The position numbers and the translations under genes are program-made. Shown here piece after piece: positions 6,667 through 15,934 of a DNA stretch of 64,000 nt (the first letter of the stretch is position 1; every line of letters starts with the position of its first letter). The stretch is from Streptomyces sp. NBC_01689 (GTDB taxonomy: Bacteria; Actinomycetota; Actinomycetes; Streptomycetales; Streptomycetaceae): contig NZ_CP109592.1 in the NCBI RefSeq assembly GCF_036250675.1, positions 1,116,001 to 1,180,000 of the forward strand, read 5' to 3'. Under the pieces are notes generated by a model. The model was not told the DNA's origin, did no database searches, and was given only the letters and a program-made list of their open reading frames with translations.

Positions 6667-9510
6667 TCACCTTCCTCCCTTCGAGGATGTCCTCCGATGC
6701 CGCAGCGCCCATTTCCTGAGTTCCTCGGCGGCCAGCAGCAGCGCTCCGAATGCGGCCAGAACCGCCCAGTCGGCGGGGGCCAGCGGCGCGGTGTGGAAGA
6801 CCGCCTGGAGCAGTGGCGCGTAGCTGATGGCGGCCATCAGCCCGATGCCGAAGCAGCCAGCGACCAGCAGCCAGGGATTGGTCAGCAGGCCAGCCCGGAA
6901 GACGCTCTGCCGGTCGGTGCGCACGGCGAGGGCGTTGAAGAACTGGCTGACGACGATGCCGGCCTGAACCATGGTGATCGCCTCGCGGTAGACGGGATTG
7001 TCCTTGGTGAAGTCCGCGTAGGGGATGCCGGAGGCGTGGATGTGCCAGAAGAAGACGGCGCACACGCCGAGGGCCTGGATGCCGCCGAGGAAGAGGATGC
7101 GGCCCATGACCGCAGTCGAGAAGAGTCGCTCCTGTCGGGGCCTCGGCGGGATGCTCATGACGTCGGGCTCCATCGGCTCCGCACCGAGCGCGAGGGCGGG
7201 CAGCACGTCCGAGCCGAGGTCGATGGCCAGGATCTGTACCGCTGTGATCGGCACCAGCGGGAAGCCGGCGGAGGTCGCGGCGAGGATCGGTACGAGTTCG
7301 GCGATGTTGTGGCTGAAGAGGTAGATCAGGAACTTGCGGATGTTGCGGTAGACCGAGCGACCCAGTCCCACCGCGGTGGTGATCGAGGCGAAGGAGTCGT
7401 CGAGCAGCACCATCACCGCCGCCTCACGGGCGACGTCGGTGCCCGAGGCACCCATGGCGACGCCGATGTCGGCGTGCTTGAGGGCCGGGGCGTCGTTGGC
7501 CCCGTCGCCAGTGACGGCGACGACCTCGCCACGCCGCTGCAGTGCCGTGACCACCCGCATCTTGTGCTCGGGGCTGACCCGGCACAGCAGCAGTTCGCTG
7601 GAGTTCGCCAGCAGGGCGTCCAGGCCGCTGTCGTCCAGCGCGTCGAGCTGGGTGCCCGTCGCCACGGCCGGACCCGTCTCGCGCACGATGCCGACACGGC
7701 GGGCGACGGCCTCCGCGGTGAGGGGATGGTCTCCGGTGACCATGATGATGCGGATCCCGGCCCGCCGGCACGCGTCCACCGCGTCCCGCACCTCCGGCCG
7801 GGGCGGGTCGTACATCCCGGCCAGCCCCAGCAGCGTCAGCTCCGACTCGACGTCTCCGAGCGAGGGCCGTGGACCGGAGACCGGCCGCCGGGCGACCGCC
7901 AGTACGCGCAGGCCCTGTCCGGCCATGCCGTCCGCGGCCGCCGCCACTTGGGTGCGGGCCGCATCGGACAGCGGTGCCGTCGTGCCGCTGCGGTCGATGG
8001 CATCGCAGTGGGCGAGCAGTTCGAACGGGGCGCCTTTGACGTAAGCGAAGAACCGGCCGTCGCTGTCGCGGTGCACGGTGCTCATGAGCTTGCGCGCGGA
8101 GTCGAAGGGATGCTCCGCCACCCGGGGTGTACCGGCCTCTTCCCGCGCCGGATCCAAGCCGGCTTTCCGGGCGGCCACCAGCAGGGCCCCCTCGGTGGTG
8201 TCTCCGAGCACGCGCCAGGAGTCCCGCCCGGTCGGCGGCACCAGCCGGGCGTTGCTGCACAGAGCAGCCGCTCGAAGCAGCTCCCGTACGGGCCCCGCGT
8301 CGGTGATCTCACCGACCGGTGCGTACCCCACTCCGGACGCGGCGTGCGACGCACCGTCCGCCCACACCTGGACGACGGTCATCTCGGCCTGCGTGAGGGT
8401 GCCCGTCTTGTCGGTGCAGATCACGCTTGTCGAACCCAGCGCCTCCACGGCCAGCAGTTGCTTGACGAGCGCGTGCCGGCGAGCCATGCGGCGTACACCG
8501 ATCGCCAGTGAGACGGAGAGCGTGGCTGGCAAGCCCTCCGGCACCAGAGCGACCATCACACCGAGCGAGAAGACGAACGTGTCGACGAACGGCTGCCCGC
8601 TGGGCAGGCGCACAGCGAACAGGGCAGCGCCGGTCGCGAGCGCCACGCCCGCGACCCGGCGGGCCATGACGGCGACCTGCCGTTGCAGCGGGGTCCGCTG
8701 CCTCGGGGCGGCGGCGGTGAGCCGGAAGATCCGCCCGAACTCGGTGGCCGTACCCGTGGCGAACACGACGGCCTTCGCGGTGCCCGCGACCAGGTCGGTG
8801 CCCATGAACACGCAGTTGCGGGCCTGCAGCGGCGGTCCCGGCGCTACGGGTGCCGCGACCCGCGCGACCGGATCGCTCTCGCCGGTGAGCGCAGCGTTGT
8901 TGACGGCGGCTTCCTGGACCTCGACCAGCCGGCAGTCGGCAGGCACCGCGTCCCCGGCCTCAAGGATCACCACATCGCCGGGCACCAGGTCCCGCGCGGG
9001 CAGCTCGCGCCGCTCGCGATCGCGCAGCACGCGGCAGGTGCGCGGCACCATCGCCTGCAGGGACTCGGCCGTGCGTTCGGCGGAGTACTCCTGCGCGAAA
9101 CCGATGCCGGCGTTCAGCAGCACCACGCCGAGGATCGCCAGGGCAAGTTGAAGGGTGGACGGATCCCGGGGCTGCCCCAGCCAGTACGCGAGAAACGTGA
9201 TCGCCGAGGAGACGAGCAGAACCACCGCGAAGAGGTCGGTGAACTGCGCCACCAGGCGACGCCACACCTGGCCCCGCCGCACGCCGGGCAGCTCGTTGGG
9301 GCCATAACAGTCCCGGCGTGTAGCTGCCTCGGCCGACGTGAGACCGCGCGGAGAACTTTCCAGGGCGGCAAGGACGTCGGAGACCGGTACTGCGGGGATC
9401 GACGAGGCGGAGGTGTTTCGCCGATCCGGTGGCGCCGTCGTCGTGACGCCGGTCGGTGGTCCGCCCTCGCGGAGAGCGGCCGTCGCCTGCCGAGCCGGTT
9501 CAGGGCTCAT
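6667..9510 (-). CDS. P-type cation-transporting ATPase (P2-type, CtpF-like)
   Basis: Membrane pump of about 947 residues exporting a cation, most likely Ca2+ or another metal, at the cost of ATP. Visible motifs include TGES (about 209), the helix-4 site VPEGLPATLS (about 323), the phosphorylation site CTDKTGTLTQ (Asp about 367) and MVTGDHPLTAEAV. The hinge motif TGDGANDAPALKHADIG is followed by a cation-ATPase C-terminal domain with further membrane helices. The ATG at 9510 overlaps the end of the CBS gene; the longer frame to 9588 would run inside that gene. In Mycobacterium tuberculosis the comparable CtpF is a DosR-regulon member, and the neighbours here (USP, Acg-like, CBS) fit the same regulon. 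Substrate specificity cannot be read from the sequence. Confidence 0.9.
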   Translation of the reverse strand: MSPEPARQATAALREGGPPTGVTTTAPPDRRNTSASSIPAVPVSDVLAALESSPRGLTSAEAATRRDCYGPNELPGVRRGQVWRRLVAQFTDLFAVVLLVSSAITFLAYWLGQPRDPSTLQLALAILGVVLLNAGIGFAQEYSAERTAESLQAMVPRTCRVLRDRERRELPARDLVPGDVVILEAGDAVPADCRLVEVQEAAVNNAALTGESDPVARVAAPVAPGPPLQARNCVFMGTDLVAGTAKAVVFATGTATEFGRIFRLTAAAPRQRTPLQRQVAVMARRVAGVALATGAALFAVRLPSGQPFVDTFVFSLGVMVALVPEGLPATLSVSLAIGVRRMARRHALVKQLLAVEALGSTSVICTDKTGTLTQAEMTVVQVWADGASHAASGVGYAPVGEITDAGPVRELLRAAALCSNARLVPPTGRDSWRVLGDTTEGALLVAARKAGLDPAREEAGTPRVAEHPFDSARKLMSTVHRDSDGRFFAYVKGAPFELLAHCDAIDRSGTTAPLSDAARTQVAAAADGMAGQGLRVLAVARRPVSGPRPSLGDVESELTLLGLAGMYDPPRPEVRDAVDACRRAGIRIIMVTGDHPLTAEAVARRVGIVRETGPAVATGTQLDALDDSGLDALLANSSELLLCRVSPEHKMRVVTALQRRGEVVAVTGDGANDAPALKHADIGVAMGASGTDVAREAAVMVLLDDSFASITTAVGLGRSVYRNIRKFLIYLFSHNIAELVPILAATSAGFPLVPITAVQILAIDLGSDVLPALALGAEPMEPDVMSIPPRPRQERLFSTAVMGRILFLGGIQALGVCAVFFWHIHASGIPYADFTKDNPVYREAITMVQAGIVVSQFFNALAVRTDRQSVFRAGLLTNPWLLVAGCFGIGLMAAISYAPLLQAVFHTAPLAPADWAVLAAFGALLLAAEELRKWALRHRRTSSKGGR

Positions 9511-9958
9511 GCGGGGCTCCGGTCTGCGAAGGCGGGCCGGGCGGCTCCTGCATGATGCTCCAGGCGACCGGGCCCAGCAGGTCGGCAAGCCGCCGCAAGA
9601 CTTCGAGGAAGAGGTCGTCGATCGTCAGCACGCCCACCACCCGGCCTGCGTCGAGAACCGGAAGCCGGCGGACCCCCGTACGGCGGAACGTCCGATAAGC
9701 CACCTCCACATCATCGGTCGCTTCCACCCGGACGACACCGGGAGACATGACCGCGTCCACCCGGGCCTCCGGATCCAGGCCGCCGCCCATGCCGCGTACG
9801 GCGAGGTCGCGGTCGGTGACGATGCCGTGCAGCGTTCCGTCATCGACCACGAGGACCGAACCGACGGCGCATTCGGCCATCCGCCGGGTCACCTCGACCA
9901 GGGAGGCGTCTGGTGCGACGCACACCGGAGGAGCGGTCATCACCTCGGAGACCTCCAC
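9500..9958 (-). CDS. Two-CBS-domain protein (Hrp1-like)
   Basis: A 152-residue protein made of two CBS motifs: VMTAPPVCVAPDASLVEV...VTDRDLAVRG and VMSPGVVRVEATDDVEVA...LTIDDLFLEVL. Such Bateman modules bind adenosine nucleotides or NAD(H) and report energy state. The GTG at 9958 was selected because AGGAGGGGACAC directly precedes it; an ATG at 10009 would lie inside the nitroreductase gene with no ribosome-binding site. It resembles the hypoxia-responsive Hrp1 protein in size and architecture. It lies in the DUF1918-to-TrkA operon, 31 bases after the nitroreductase stop. Confidence 0.85.
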   Translation of the reverse strand: MEVSEVMTAPPVCVAPDASLVEVTRRMAECAVGSVLVVDDGTLHGIVTDRDLAVRGMGGGLDPEARVDAVMSPGVVRVEATDDVEVAYRTFRRTGVRRLPVLDAGRVVGVLTIDDLFLEVLRRLADLLGPVAWSIMQEPPGPPSQTGAPHEP

Positions 9959-9989
9959 GTGTCCCCTCCTCGCTGTCCGATGGGTCCGG

Positions 9990-10979
9990 TCAGAGGACAT
10001 CGAGCACATCGGCCACCGGCCGCCGTGGACTCGCCGGGCTCTCGGGGCCGTAGCCCAGCCGGATCACCATCTGGACGTGCGCCATGGACGAGACGGGGTC
10101 ACGGACGGTCCACCGGATTTCCGGCCACTCCAGGGGCTGGGAGGTGACCGAGGCGGCGAGCCCGTCCGCTGTGGCCCGGAGCAGGACCCGTTCCAGCGCC
10201 TGACCGGCGCAGAGCCAGTCCGCGGGTTCGTCGTGGGCCGTACCCAGCAGGGCGATGTTCGGATGCTTCTCGAAGGGCGCGCAGCCGCGCTCGGTCATCG
10301 GGCGGCCGACGGCGAAGTCACGCACGGGGACCGAGGTACCGCGTTGCCGAGGACCGAACGCATCGCCGGGGATGCCGTCGGCCGCCCCGGCAACAGCCGA
10401 CGGCTCCGTGCGCGTCCACTGTAGTGTTTCCCCCCGTATATCAGGGTCCACGGCCTCCCTGCCCTCGGCGTCCCGAACCAGGTCCAGGATGGTCTGCACG
10501 TGCCAGCCGCCGGGGAACAGCAACTGTGCGCCCTCGGCCCCGGCCGCGTCGTAAAGCCTCCGCCGCACGGCGGCGGGGATTTCCTCGTCGCGGAAGGGCA
10601 GTCGGCTGGAGTGGCGGCGCCGGATGGCAGGGCCCAGCTGGGCGAGCGCCCTGTCAGGTGGTCCGATGCCGCACAGATGCACTTCGGCGAGGAACTCCGG
10701 GTAGGCCGGGTCGGGCAGCAGGCGGACGAGTGGCGCCAGGCCCGCCGCAGCGGCGGCCACGCGCAGATTCAGCAGTGCGGCGCCGCAACCGATGTGCAGG
10801 CCCCGATTGTCCGGGTCGGTTCGCGGCAGGGTGCGCTCCAGGTCGGCGTACAGACGGAGGACTCCGATGTCTCGCATGTAGCGGAAGGTCCAGGGCTGCG
10901 CGTTGTGCAGCGAGGGCGCCGCGGCGGCGTCCGCCACGAGTGCGGTGACGACGTTCACGTCGAGAGGTTCTGCGGTCAC
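9990..10979 (-). CDS. Acg-type nitroreductase-fold protein
   Basis: A 329-residue FMN-binding-fold protein of the Acg (Rv2032-like) family. It has an N-terminal APSLHNAQPWTFR segment, GAALLNLRVAAAAAGL, RRHSSRLPF and a C-terminal half containing LLGTAHDEPADWLCAGQALERVLLRAT. Mycobacterial Acg proteins have a partly occluded flavin site and no proven reductase activity; they belong to the DosR regulon and matter for dormancy. The gene sits 30 bases after the USP stop and 31 bases before the CBS gene in the same operon. Possible roles are flavin storage or nitro/quinone reduction; I cannot distinguish these. Confidence 0.85.
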   Translation of the reverse strand: MTAEPLDVNVVTALVADAAAAPSLHNAQPWTFRYMRDIGVLRLYADLERTLPRTDPDNRGLHIGCGAALLNLRVAAAAAGLAPLVRLLPDPAYPEFLAEVHLCGIGPPDRALAQLGPAIRRRHSSRLPFRDEEIPAAVRRRLYDAAGAEGAQLLFPGGWHVQTILDLVRDAEGREAVDPDIRGETLQWTRTEPSAVAGAADGIPGDAFGPRQRGTSVPVRDFAVGRPMTERGCAPFEKHPNIALLGTAHDEPADWLCAGQALERVLLRATADGLAASVTSQPLEWPEIRWTVRDPVSSMAHVQMVIRLGYGPESPASPRRPVADVLDVL

Positions 10980-11009
10980 GGCGGCTCCCCTTCGTGAGGG
11001 TCCTGGGAC

Positions 11010-11888
11010 TCACCCAGGTGTCGGGACGGCGATGACAGGGCAAGTGGCGTGGTGCAGCACGCCTTGGCTGACCGACCCCAGCAACAGGCCGGCGAAGCCC
11101 CCACGGCCCCGGGTTCCCACCACGAGGCCCAGCGCATGCGCCGACGCATCGGTGAGAACTTTGACGGGATGCCCGAGGGCCACTTCGTGCCGCAGGTCGA
11201 CCTCGGGGTAGCGGGCATGGCGGCCTGCCACGATCTCGGAGAGCAGGCGGCGGCACTCCTGCTGCGGCTCGTGCTCGTCGAAGATCCGGAGCGGTCCGGG
11301 CTCCCAGACCAGCAGGGCCCGCAGCTCGGCGCCACGCAGGGCCGCCTCCTCGAACGCCATGTCGACCGCCGCGGCGGAGTGTTCGCTGCCGTCGACGCCG
11401 ACGACGAAGTACGCCGGCTCCTGGGTGATGTGTTCCGGCTCGGGAACGACCACCATGGGACAGCGAGTATGGGCCATGACCGGCAGGGCCACCGAGTGCG
11501 CGCCGAAGACCTCCTTCCTGCGGCTCAGGTGCCGTGATCCCAGCACGACGGCGGCGGCGCCGCGACTCTGCTCGCGCAGCACCCACACCGGGTCGCCCTC
11601 CGCGAGCAGGACGTCCACCTCGAGCTGCGGTTGCCGGGCCGCGACGAAGGCCGCTGCCTCCTCCAGCACCCGCTGGCCGGCTTTGTGCAGCGCCTCGTTC
11701 CACTCCTCCCACGACGGTGGGACCTCCTGCCCGCGGTAGCCGCTGGTGGGTACGCCCTCGACGTGGACCAGGCGCAACGGCAACCGCCGCCGGGCGGCCT
11801 CGTCGGCCGCCCAGGCCAGTGCCATCCGATGGCCGGGCTCAGGATCGAGACCCACCACGATCGGCCGACGGTCAACGGGTCGGGACAT
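11010..11888 (-). CDS. Tandem-domain universal stress protein
   Basis: A 292-residue protein with two UspA domains. Domain 1 (PIVVGLDPEPGHRMALAWA) has a degenerate loop (GSRHLSRRKEVFGAHSV). Domain 2 (FVVGVDGSEHSAAAVDMA) has an intact ATP loop, GTRGRGGFAGLLLGSVSQGV, then TCPVIAVP. Its start overlaps the DUF1918 gene end by 17 bases, so it is the second gene of the operon driven from upstream of 12162. One degenerate and one canonical domain is common in actinobacterial tandem USPs. Confidence 0.87.
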   Translation of the reverse strand: MSRPVDRRPIVVGLDPEPGHRMALAWAADEAARRRLPLRLVHVEGVPTSGYRGQEVPPSWEEWNEALHKAGQRVLEEAAAFVAARQPQLEVDVLLAEGDPVWVLREQSRGAAAVVLGSRHLSRRKEVFGAHSVALPVMAHTRCPMVVVPEPEHITQEPAYFVVGVDGSEHSAAAVDMAFEEAALRGAELRALLVWEPGPLRIFDEHEPQQECRRLLSEIVAGRHARYPEVDLRHEVALGHPVKVLTDASAHALGLVVGTRGRGGFAGLLLGSVSQGVLHHATCPVIAVPTPG

Positions 11889-12162
11889 GGTCGCCCCCGG
11901 TCACCAGATGGCGGATGTAGGAGTCAGGGCCCGGGAAGTACAGGGTCACCCGTCCGCTGTCGGCCCAGCGCACGTCGTAGGGCGGGCTGCCGTCCGGGTG
12001 ATGGAGGCCGACGATCTCGCCGTCTCGTGCGATGACTCCGGCCGTGGTCCCCCGTACGACGACCTCGTCGCCGACGCGGGCGAGCGCCGAGGCGCCTGTC
12101 GCCTCGGGGCCCGACACCGGTACGGCCTGGTCGTTCTTCTTCAGTGGTGGGGGAACGGACAT
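11872..12162 (-). CDS. DUF1918-containing small protein, first gene of stress operon
   Basis: A 96-residue protein. Residues about 38-85 match the DUF1918 pattern (ARVGDEVVVRG, then HPDGSPPYDVRW and FPGPDSYIRH), a small beta-rich domain found in actinobacterial stress clusters, including the DosR regulon. ATG 12162 follows an AGGGAGGAGGCGAGG ribosome-binding site. The open frame continues upstream only because it runs into the remains of a phosphoribosyltransferase gene. Function is unknown. A DosR-box-like palindrome is centred about 90 bases upstream, so this gene probably leads the seven-gene operon ending at 5354. Confidence 0.82.
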   Translation of the reverse strand: MSVPPPLKKNDQAVPVSGPEATGASALARVGDEVVVRGTTAGVIARDGEIVGLHHPDGSPPYDVRWADSGRVTLYFPGPDSYIRHLVTGGDHVPTR

Positions 12163-12244
12163 CGTCCTCGCCTCCTCCCTGCGGTGGCGCGGAGCGATGC
12201 CGCCGCCGATTCCATGGAAGGCTTCGGCGCTGTCGGCCTGCCAG

Positions 12245-12258
12245 GGGCCAATGGTCCC
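12245..12258 (-). promoter_or_regulatory. DosR-box-like palindrome for the DUF1918-to-TrkA operon
   Basis: Plus-strand sequence GGGCC-AATG-GTCCC (GGGAC-CATT-GGCCC on the transcribed strand) is the best match in the window to the DosR core with four-base spacing. It lies 83 bases upstream of the DUF1918 start and outside the neighbouring pseudogene. Binding is inferred. Confidence 0.6.
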
Positions 12259-12298
12259 GATGGCGGCCCTGCTGGCCCTCCCCTCGCGCGGGGACCGG

Positions 12299-13785
12299 TC
12301 AGTGTGTGTGCGCCGACAGGGGGACAGAGCGGGAGATCGCTGTGTCCGGGGGTACGACGTGCGCCTGTGGGCCCAGTCGGGCTTCGATGTCGGCACGCAC
12401 CGAGGCGGTGAGCCGCGCAAGAGCGTCGGACCATACCGGCAGGACCGTTCGGGGTCCTTGATCCGGAGTGCCGGGCCGGGCAGAGCGGCGACGTCCTCAC
12501 GGAATCGCTTGCGGGCGTCGTGCCAGTGGTCCGGCGACCAGGTCCGCCGCCCGCCGCGCATGACCGTGCACACCACCGGCTGAGCGGAATCCGGAGGCTC
12601 TCCCCCGGCCAGGGCGATCACGTCGGGCCGCCCGGTGCGGCGGAAGACCTGCTTGCGGCCCGGGGCCGTGACCTTCGCCGAGGACAGCTTCATCACGGGC
12701 CCGCCGTCGTACTCGACGAGCTTGTAGGCGGCGTCCCGGGAGGGGGCGTCCGCTGCCACCCCCACCGTCGTGCCCACCGCGACATCGATCGGGGCGCCGG
12801 CGCGTACCAGGCGGTCCACGCCGTACTCGTCGAGCCCGCCGCTGGCCACGATCCGCACGTCGGCCGGTCCGGCGGCGTCCAGGATGGCGCGTGACCGGCG
12901 CGCGAGTGCGTCGAGGTCACCGCAGTCCAGGCGGATCGCGCAGCCGGGCCCGCGCAGCGGCTCGGCCAGGACCCGGGTATGGCGCGTGACCGGCGCGCGA
13001 GTGCGTCGAGGTCACCGCAGTCCAGGCGGATCGCGCAGCCGGGCCCGCGCAGCGGCTCGGCCAGGACCCGGGTGGCGATGCGTACGGCCCTCCTCGGTGT
13101 CGTAGGTGTCGACGAGGAAGATGACGGGGCCGGGGTGGGCGTACGCGAACGCACGAAACGCCTCCTCCTCGCCGGGGAACGCCTCTATGTAGGAATGCGC
13201 CATGGTGCCCGAGGCCGGGATGACGAGGGCCGCTGCCGCGGCCACGTTGCTCGGACCCGCGAACCCCACCAGGGCGCCCAGACGAGCGGCCTGCAGACCC
13301 GCCCACGGGCCGTGCGCGCGGCGCAGGGAGAAGTCCACGACCGGTCGTCCGGCCGCAGCCAGGACACAGCGCGCCGCCTTCGATGCGACCACCGTCTGGT
13401 GGCACAGCTGGTTCAGCAGGTACGCCTCGACGAGCTAGGCCTGTGGGAGCGGGGCGGTCACCTCCAGCAGCGGCTCTCCGGCGAACACCACACGGCCCTC
13501 CGGCACGGCGAGCACAACACCCTCGAAGGAGAGTACGAGGAGCGGTTCGAGATCCTGGGCAGGCCGGTGCAGGGCGTCCGCGAACTCCTCGATATCGTCC
13601 TGCTCCACGCGGTAGCGGGCCAGGAAGTCCAGGGCGGACTACAGACCCGCGGCAACCAGGATGCCCCGGCCGGACGGGAGGTCGCGGACGAAGAGGCTGA
13701 AGGTAGCTGGGGCCCGCATGTCCTCCCGGAGGTAGGACATGGCCATGGTCACTTCGTAGAGGTCGGTGGTGGTGACGTCGGACAT
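12299..13785 (-). pseudogene. Nicotinate phosphoribosyltransferase, multiply disrupted
   Basis: Remains of a complete NAD-salvage enzyme (nicotinate + PRPP to nicotinate mononucleotide). Reading from ATG 13785 gives MSDVTTTDLYEVTMAMSYL..., then an in-frame TAG at 13641-13639 and another at 13437-13435. The core (VDFSLRRAHGPWAG, IPASGTMAHSYIEAFPGEE, FLVDTYDTEEG) is followed by a one-base frameshift near 13090. A perfect 95-bp tandem duplication comes next (12884-13073, not divisible by three), then a further frameshift near 12440 before the natural C-terminus at 12299. An IS5-type element abuts its promoter. The homologous role in M. tuberculosis (PncB2) belongs to the DosR regulon, so a functional member of this island has been lost. 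Confidence 0.88.
12884..13073. repeat. Perfect 95-bp tandem duplication
   Basis: Bases 12884-12978 and 12979-13073 are identical copies beginning ATGGCGCGTGACCGG and ending CCAGGACCCGGGT. Because 95 is not a multiple of three, the duplication alone would frameshift the phosphoribosyltransferase reading frame it lies in. The identity of the copies suggests it is recent or an assembly artefact. Confidence 0.93.
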
Positions 13786-13888
13786 GGTGATCGCCGCCGG
13801 GTGTCTTGGTTCCTTGGTTCCCAGTCTGGCCGCGACCGCCTAGGCCGTGTATCGAAACTCGATCTTGGACTGTGAATGATCACGGTTC

Positions 13889-14764
13889 ATGGGGCGGGGA
13901 GATCTCACGGACGAGCAGTGGGCGGTGCTGGAGCCGTTGTTGTCGAAGGGGGGCAGGGCGGGGCGGCCGCCCGTCTGGCCTCGGCGGCAGTTGATCGACG
14001 GCATACGGTTCCGGGTCCGTACCGGTGTCCCGTGGCGGGACATGCCCGTCGAGTACGGGCCGTGGGGCCGGGTCTACGACCTGTTCCGCCGATGGCAGCG
14101 GAACGGCACTTGGCACCGGATCCTCACCCGGCTGCAGTCTCTGGCCAACGCGAAGGGCGAGATCACGTGGGACCTGAACGTCGACTCCACGGTCTGCCGC
14201 GCCCATCAGCACGCGGCCGGGGCCCGCAACCAGGGCGATCTGCAGAAGGAACCACCAGGTGGCGTGTTCACCGAGCCCCATGATCACGGGCTAGGAAGGT
14301 CACGCGACGGGTTCACCACCAAGCTGCACCTCGCCGTCGAGCAAGGTCAGAAGCCCATGTCGATTGTGGTGACGGCAGGACAGCGCGGAGACTCACCGCA
14401 ATTCGAACCCGTGCTGGAGAAGGTTCGTGTGCCTCGCATCGGACTGGGCCGGCCGCGCGTCCGCCCCGATCGCGTGCGGGCCGACAAGGCGTACGCGTCC
14501 CGCAAGAACCGTGCCTATCTGCGCCGCCGCGGGATCCGGTGCACCATCCCGGACAAGGCTGACCAGGCACGCAACCGCCAAAAGCTCGGCTCCCGCGGCG
14601 GCCGACCTCCGCGCTTCGACCCGGCCGACTACCGCGAGCGCCATGCGGTCGAGTGCGGGATCAACCGGCTCAAGAGACACCGCGCTGTCGCCACACGCTA
14701 CGACAAGCTCGCCGTCCGCTACGAGGCGATCGTGCTCGTCGCTGCCATCAACGAGTGGCTCTGA
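13889..14764 (+). CDS. IS5-family transposase
   Basis: A 291-residue DDE transposase. It has the N-terminal DUF4096-like helix ([31 protein letters not shown]), then [17 protein letters not shown] with the first Asp, [16 protein letters not shown], a second Asp in [12 protein letters not shown] and the terminal Glu in [26 protein letters not shown]. The frame is intact. The likely left end is near 13843 (GGCCGTGTATCGAAAC), but no matching right inverted repeat was found before the next gene, so the element may have lost its right end. It sits just upstream of the ruined phosphoribosyltransferase. Confidence 0.87.
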   Translation: MGRGDLTDEQWAVLEPLLSKGGRAGRPPVWPRRQLIDGIRFRVRTGVPWRDMPVEYGPWGRVYDLFRRWQRNGTWHRILTRLQSLANAKGEITWDLNVDSTVCRAHQHAAGARNQGDLQKEPPGGVFTEPHDHGLGRSRDGFTTKLHLAVEQGQKPMSIVVTAGQRGDSPQFEPVLEKVRVPRIGLGRPRVRPDRVRADKAYASRKNRAYLRRRGIRCTIPDKADQARNRQKLGSRGGRPPRFDPADYRERHAVECGINRLKRHRAVATRYDKLAVRYEAIVLVAAINEWL

Positions 14765-14774
14765 CCCCCGGCCG

Positions 14775-15296
14775 TCACGCGGTGGGATCCACGTTCCACG
14801 TCGCGGGCAGATCGCTGCCGCAGAAGACGCAGATAAAGTCGTCCTCACGCACGATGCTGTGCTCCTGGCAGTCGGGGCACCGCCGGAATACAACCTCGTG
14901 AGTGAAGCCGGAAGGCCGCCGGAGCTCTACAGCGTCCAGAGCCTGGGCGACCTCCGCCCAGGAGTTGACGTCCGGGCAGTACCCGGTGGACTGGTTGCTG
15001 ACCTCGCTCACGGTCCATCGGTCCGCCTCGCGCATGAAGCTGATCTCGCCGGCACTCAGAACCATGTCTCCGCCGGCACAGGCCACGTGCTCACTTCGCC
15101 GCGGGGCCAGCCGGAGCACACCGTCCACATCGATCACGAAGGTGAACGGTTCGGTCAGTTCCGCCGCCGATTGCTCCACGATCCAGCCACCGAAGTCAGC
15201 CGCCGAGCCGATCCGACGGCCGCCGTCACCGGGCCGCACCGCAGCCTTCAACTCAGCCGGTCCGACATATCGGTAACTCCGCCCCCGCGCGTTCAC
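14775..15296 (-). CDS. Hypothetical protein with C-terminal zinc ribbon
   Basis: A 173-residue protein that I do not recognise as a named family. The N-terminal part (RSYRYVGPAELKAAV, AADFGGWIVE) precedes a middle section with FTFVIDVDGVLRLAPRRSEHVACAGG. The C-terminus carries RRCPDCQEHSIVREDDF then CVFCGSDLP, a CxxC...CxxC zinc ribbon. GTG 15296 is preferred because the protein-like sequence begins there; an in-frame ATG at 15326 adds ten unconvincing residues. It is a single gene between the IS5 element and the Hsp20 gene. Confidence 0.65.
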   Translation of the reverse strand: MNARGRSYRYVGPAELKAAVRPGDGGRRIGSAADFGGWIVEQSAAELTEPFTFVIDVDGVLRLAPRRSEHVACAGGDMVLSAGEISFMREADRWTVSEVSNQSTGYCPDVNSWAEVAQALDAVELRRPSGFTHEVVFRRCPDCQEHSIVREDDFICVFCGSDLPATWNVDPTA

Positions 15297-15341
15297 GTCA
15301 GCCAACCTAGAGCACTTCCGACACACGCCCTAGCACGAAAG

Positions 15342-15355
15342 AGACCTCAGGTCCC
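15342..15355 (+). promoter_or_regulatory. DosR-box-like half-palindrome upstream of Hsp20
   Basis: AGACC-TCAG-GTCCC has a perfect right half-site and a degenerate left one with four-base spacing. It lies about 95 bases before the Hsp20 start. It is weaker than the sites at 12245 and 28098. Confidence 0.4.
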
Positions 15356-15447
15356 GAGGGAAGGGTTCTTCGACCTCGGCGGTACGGGTTCGTGCGCGCT
15401 GGACCGGAGGTGTCGGCAGGCCGCACAACAGCCGAGGAGGTACGGCG

Positions 15448-15870
15448 ATGACCACGGTGGCACGTAAGCAGAGGTTCGCGTTCCCGGAGATGTCGGACTG
15501 CTGCGAGAACCTTCCGGCCCGGTTCGCGATGCCCCTGATGGGTGACCTATACACGGTCCGGATCGAGGACGACACGGAGGACGGCCGCTATGTGATGCGG
15601 GCGGAGCTGCCGGGGATGTCGCCCGAGGACATCGATGTCTTCATCGGCGACGGCATCCTCACCGTCCAGGCCGAACGCACTGAGAAGGACGTCACGAAGA
15701 ACCACGGCGAGATCCGGTACGGCGCGATGAGCCGCAGCGTCACGTTGCCGCCGGGCGCCGACGAGGACGGCGTCAAGGCCGACTACACAGACGGCATGCT
15801 GACCGTCAGCGTGAGTCTGGGCGCCGAGAAGGCGGAGGCGAAGCACGTGGAGATCCGGCACGGGAACTGA
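15448..15870 (+). CDS. Hsp20 / alpha-crystallin family small heat shock protein
   Basis: A 140-residue ATP-independent chaperone that holds unfolding proteins. The alpha-crystallin domain spans about residues 35-138 (MRAELPGMSPEDIDVFIGDG, LTVQAERTE, the conserved GxLTV-type strand DGMLTVSVSLG). The N-terminal arm is short and the C-terminal IXI motif is not obvious. ATG 15448 follows GAGGAGGTACGGCG. HspX (Rv2031c) is the flagship gene of the DosR regulon, and this one lies amid USP, CBS and Acg relatives with a DosR-box-like site upstream. Confidence 0.87.
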   Translation: MTTVARKQRFAFPEMSDCCENLPARFAMPLMGDLYTVRIEDDTEDGRYVMRAELPGMSPEDIDVFIGDGILTVQAERTEKDVTKNHGEIRYGAMSRSVTLPPGADEDGVKADYTDGMLTVSVSLGAEKAEAKHVEIRHGN

Positions 15871-15876
15871 TGCCGA

Positions 15877-15922
15877 ACCGGCCGCGGACGGCGGGCCCTT
15901 GGGCCCGCCATCCGCGGCCGGT
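15877..15922. terminator. Bidirectional hairpin between Hsp20 and V-ATPase operon
   Basis: Arms 15877-15898 and 15901-15922 form a 22-bp stem (one C/A mismatch, or G-U depending on strand) closed by TT. It sits between convergent gene ends at 15870 and 15935. There is no long T-tract, as usual in Streptomyces. It most likely terminates both transcripts. Confidence 0.8.
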
Positions 15923-15934
15923 CGCGAGGAATGC

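Noticed and set aside
6265..8511. 748-residue plus-strand open frame
   Set aside because: Shadow of the P-type ATPase and RCK genes; no motifs and skewed Asp/Arg/Gly/His composition.
11872..12858. Single long frame apparently joining phosphoribosyltransferase and DUF1918 sequence
   Set aside because: The join is a by-product of frameshift mutations; DUF1918 has its own ribosome-binding site at 12162 and the transferase has its own stop at 12299.
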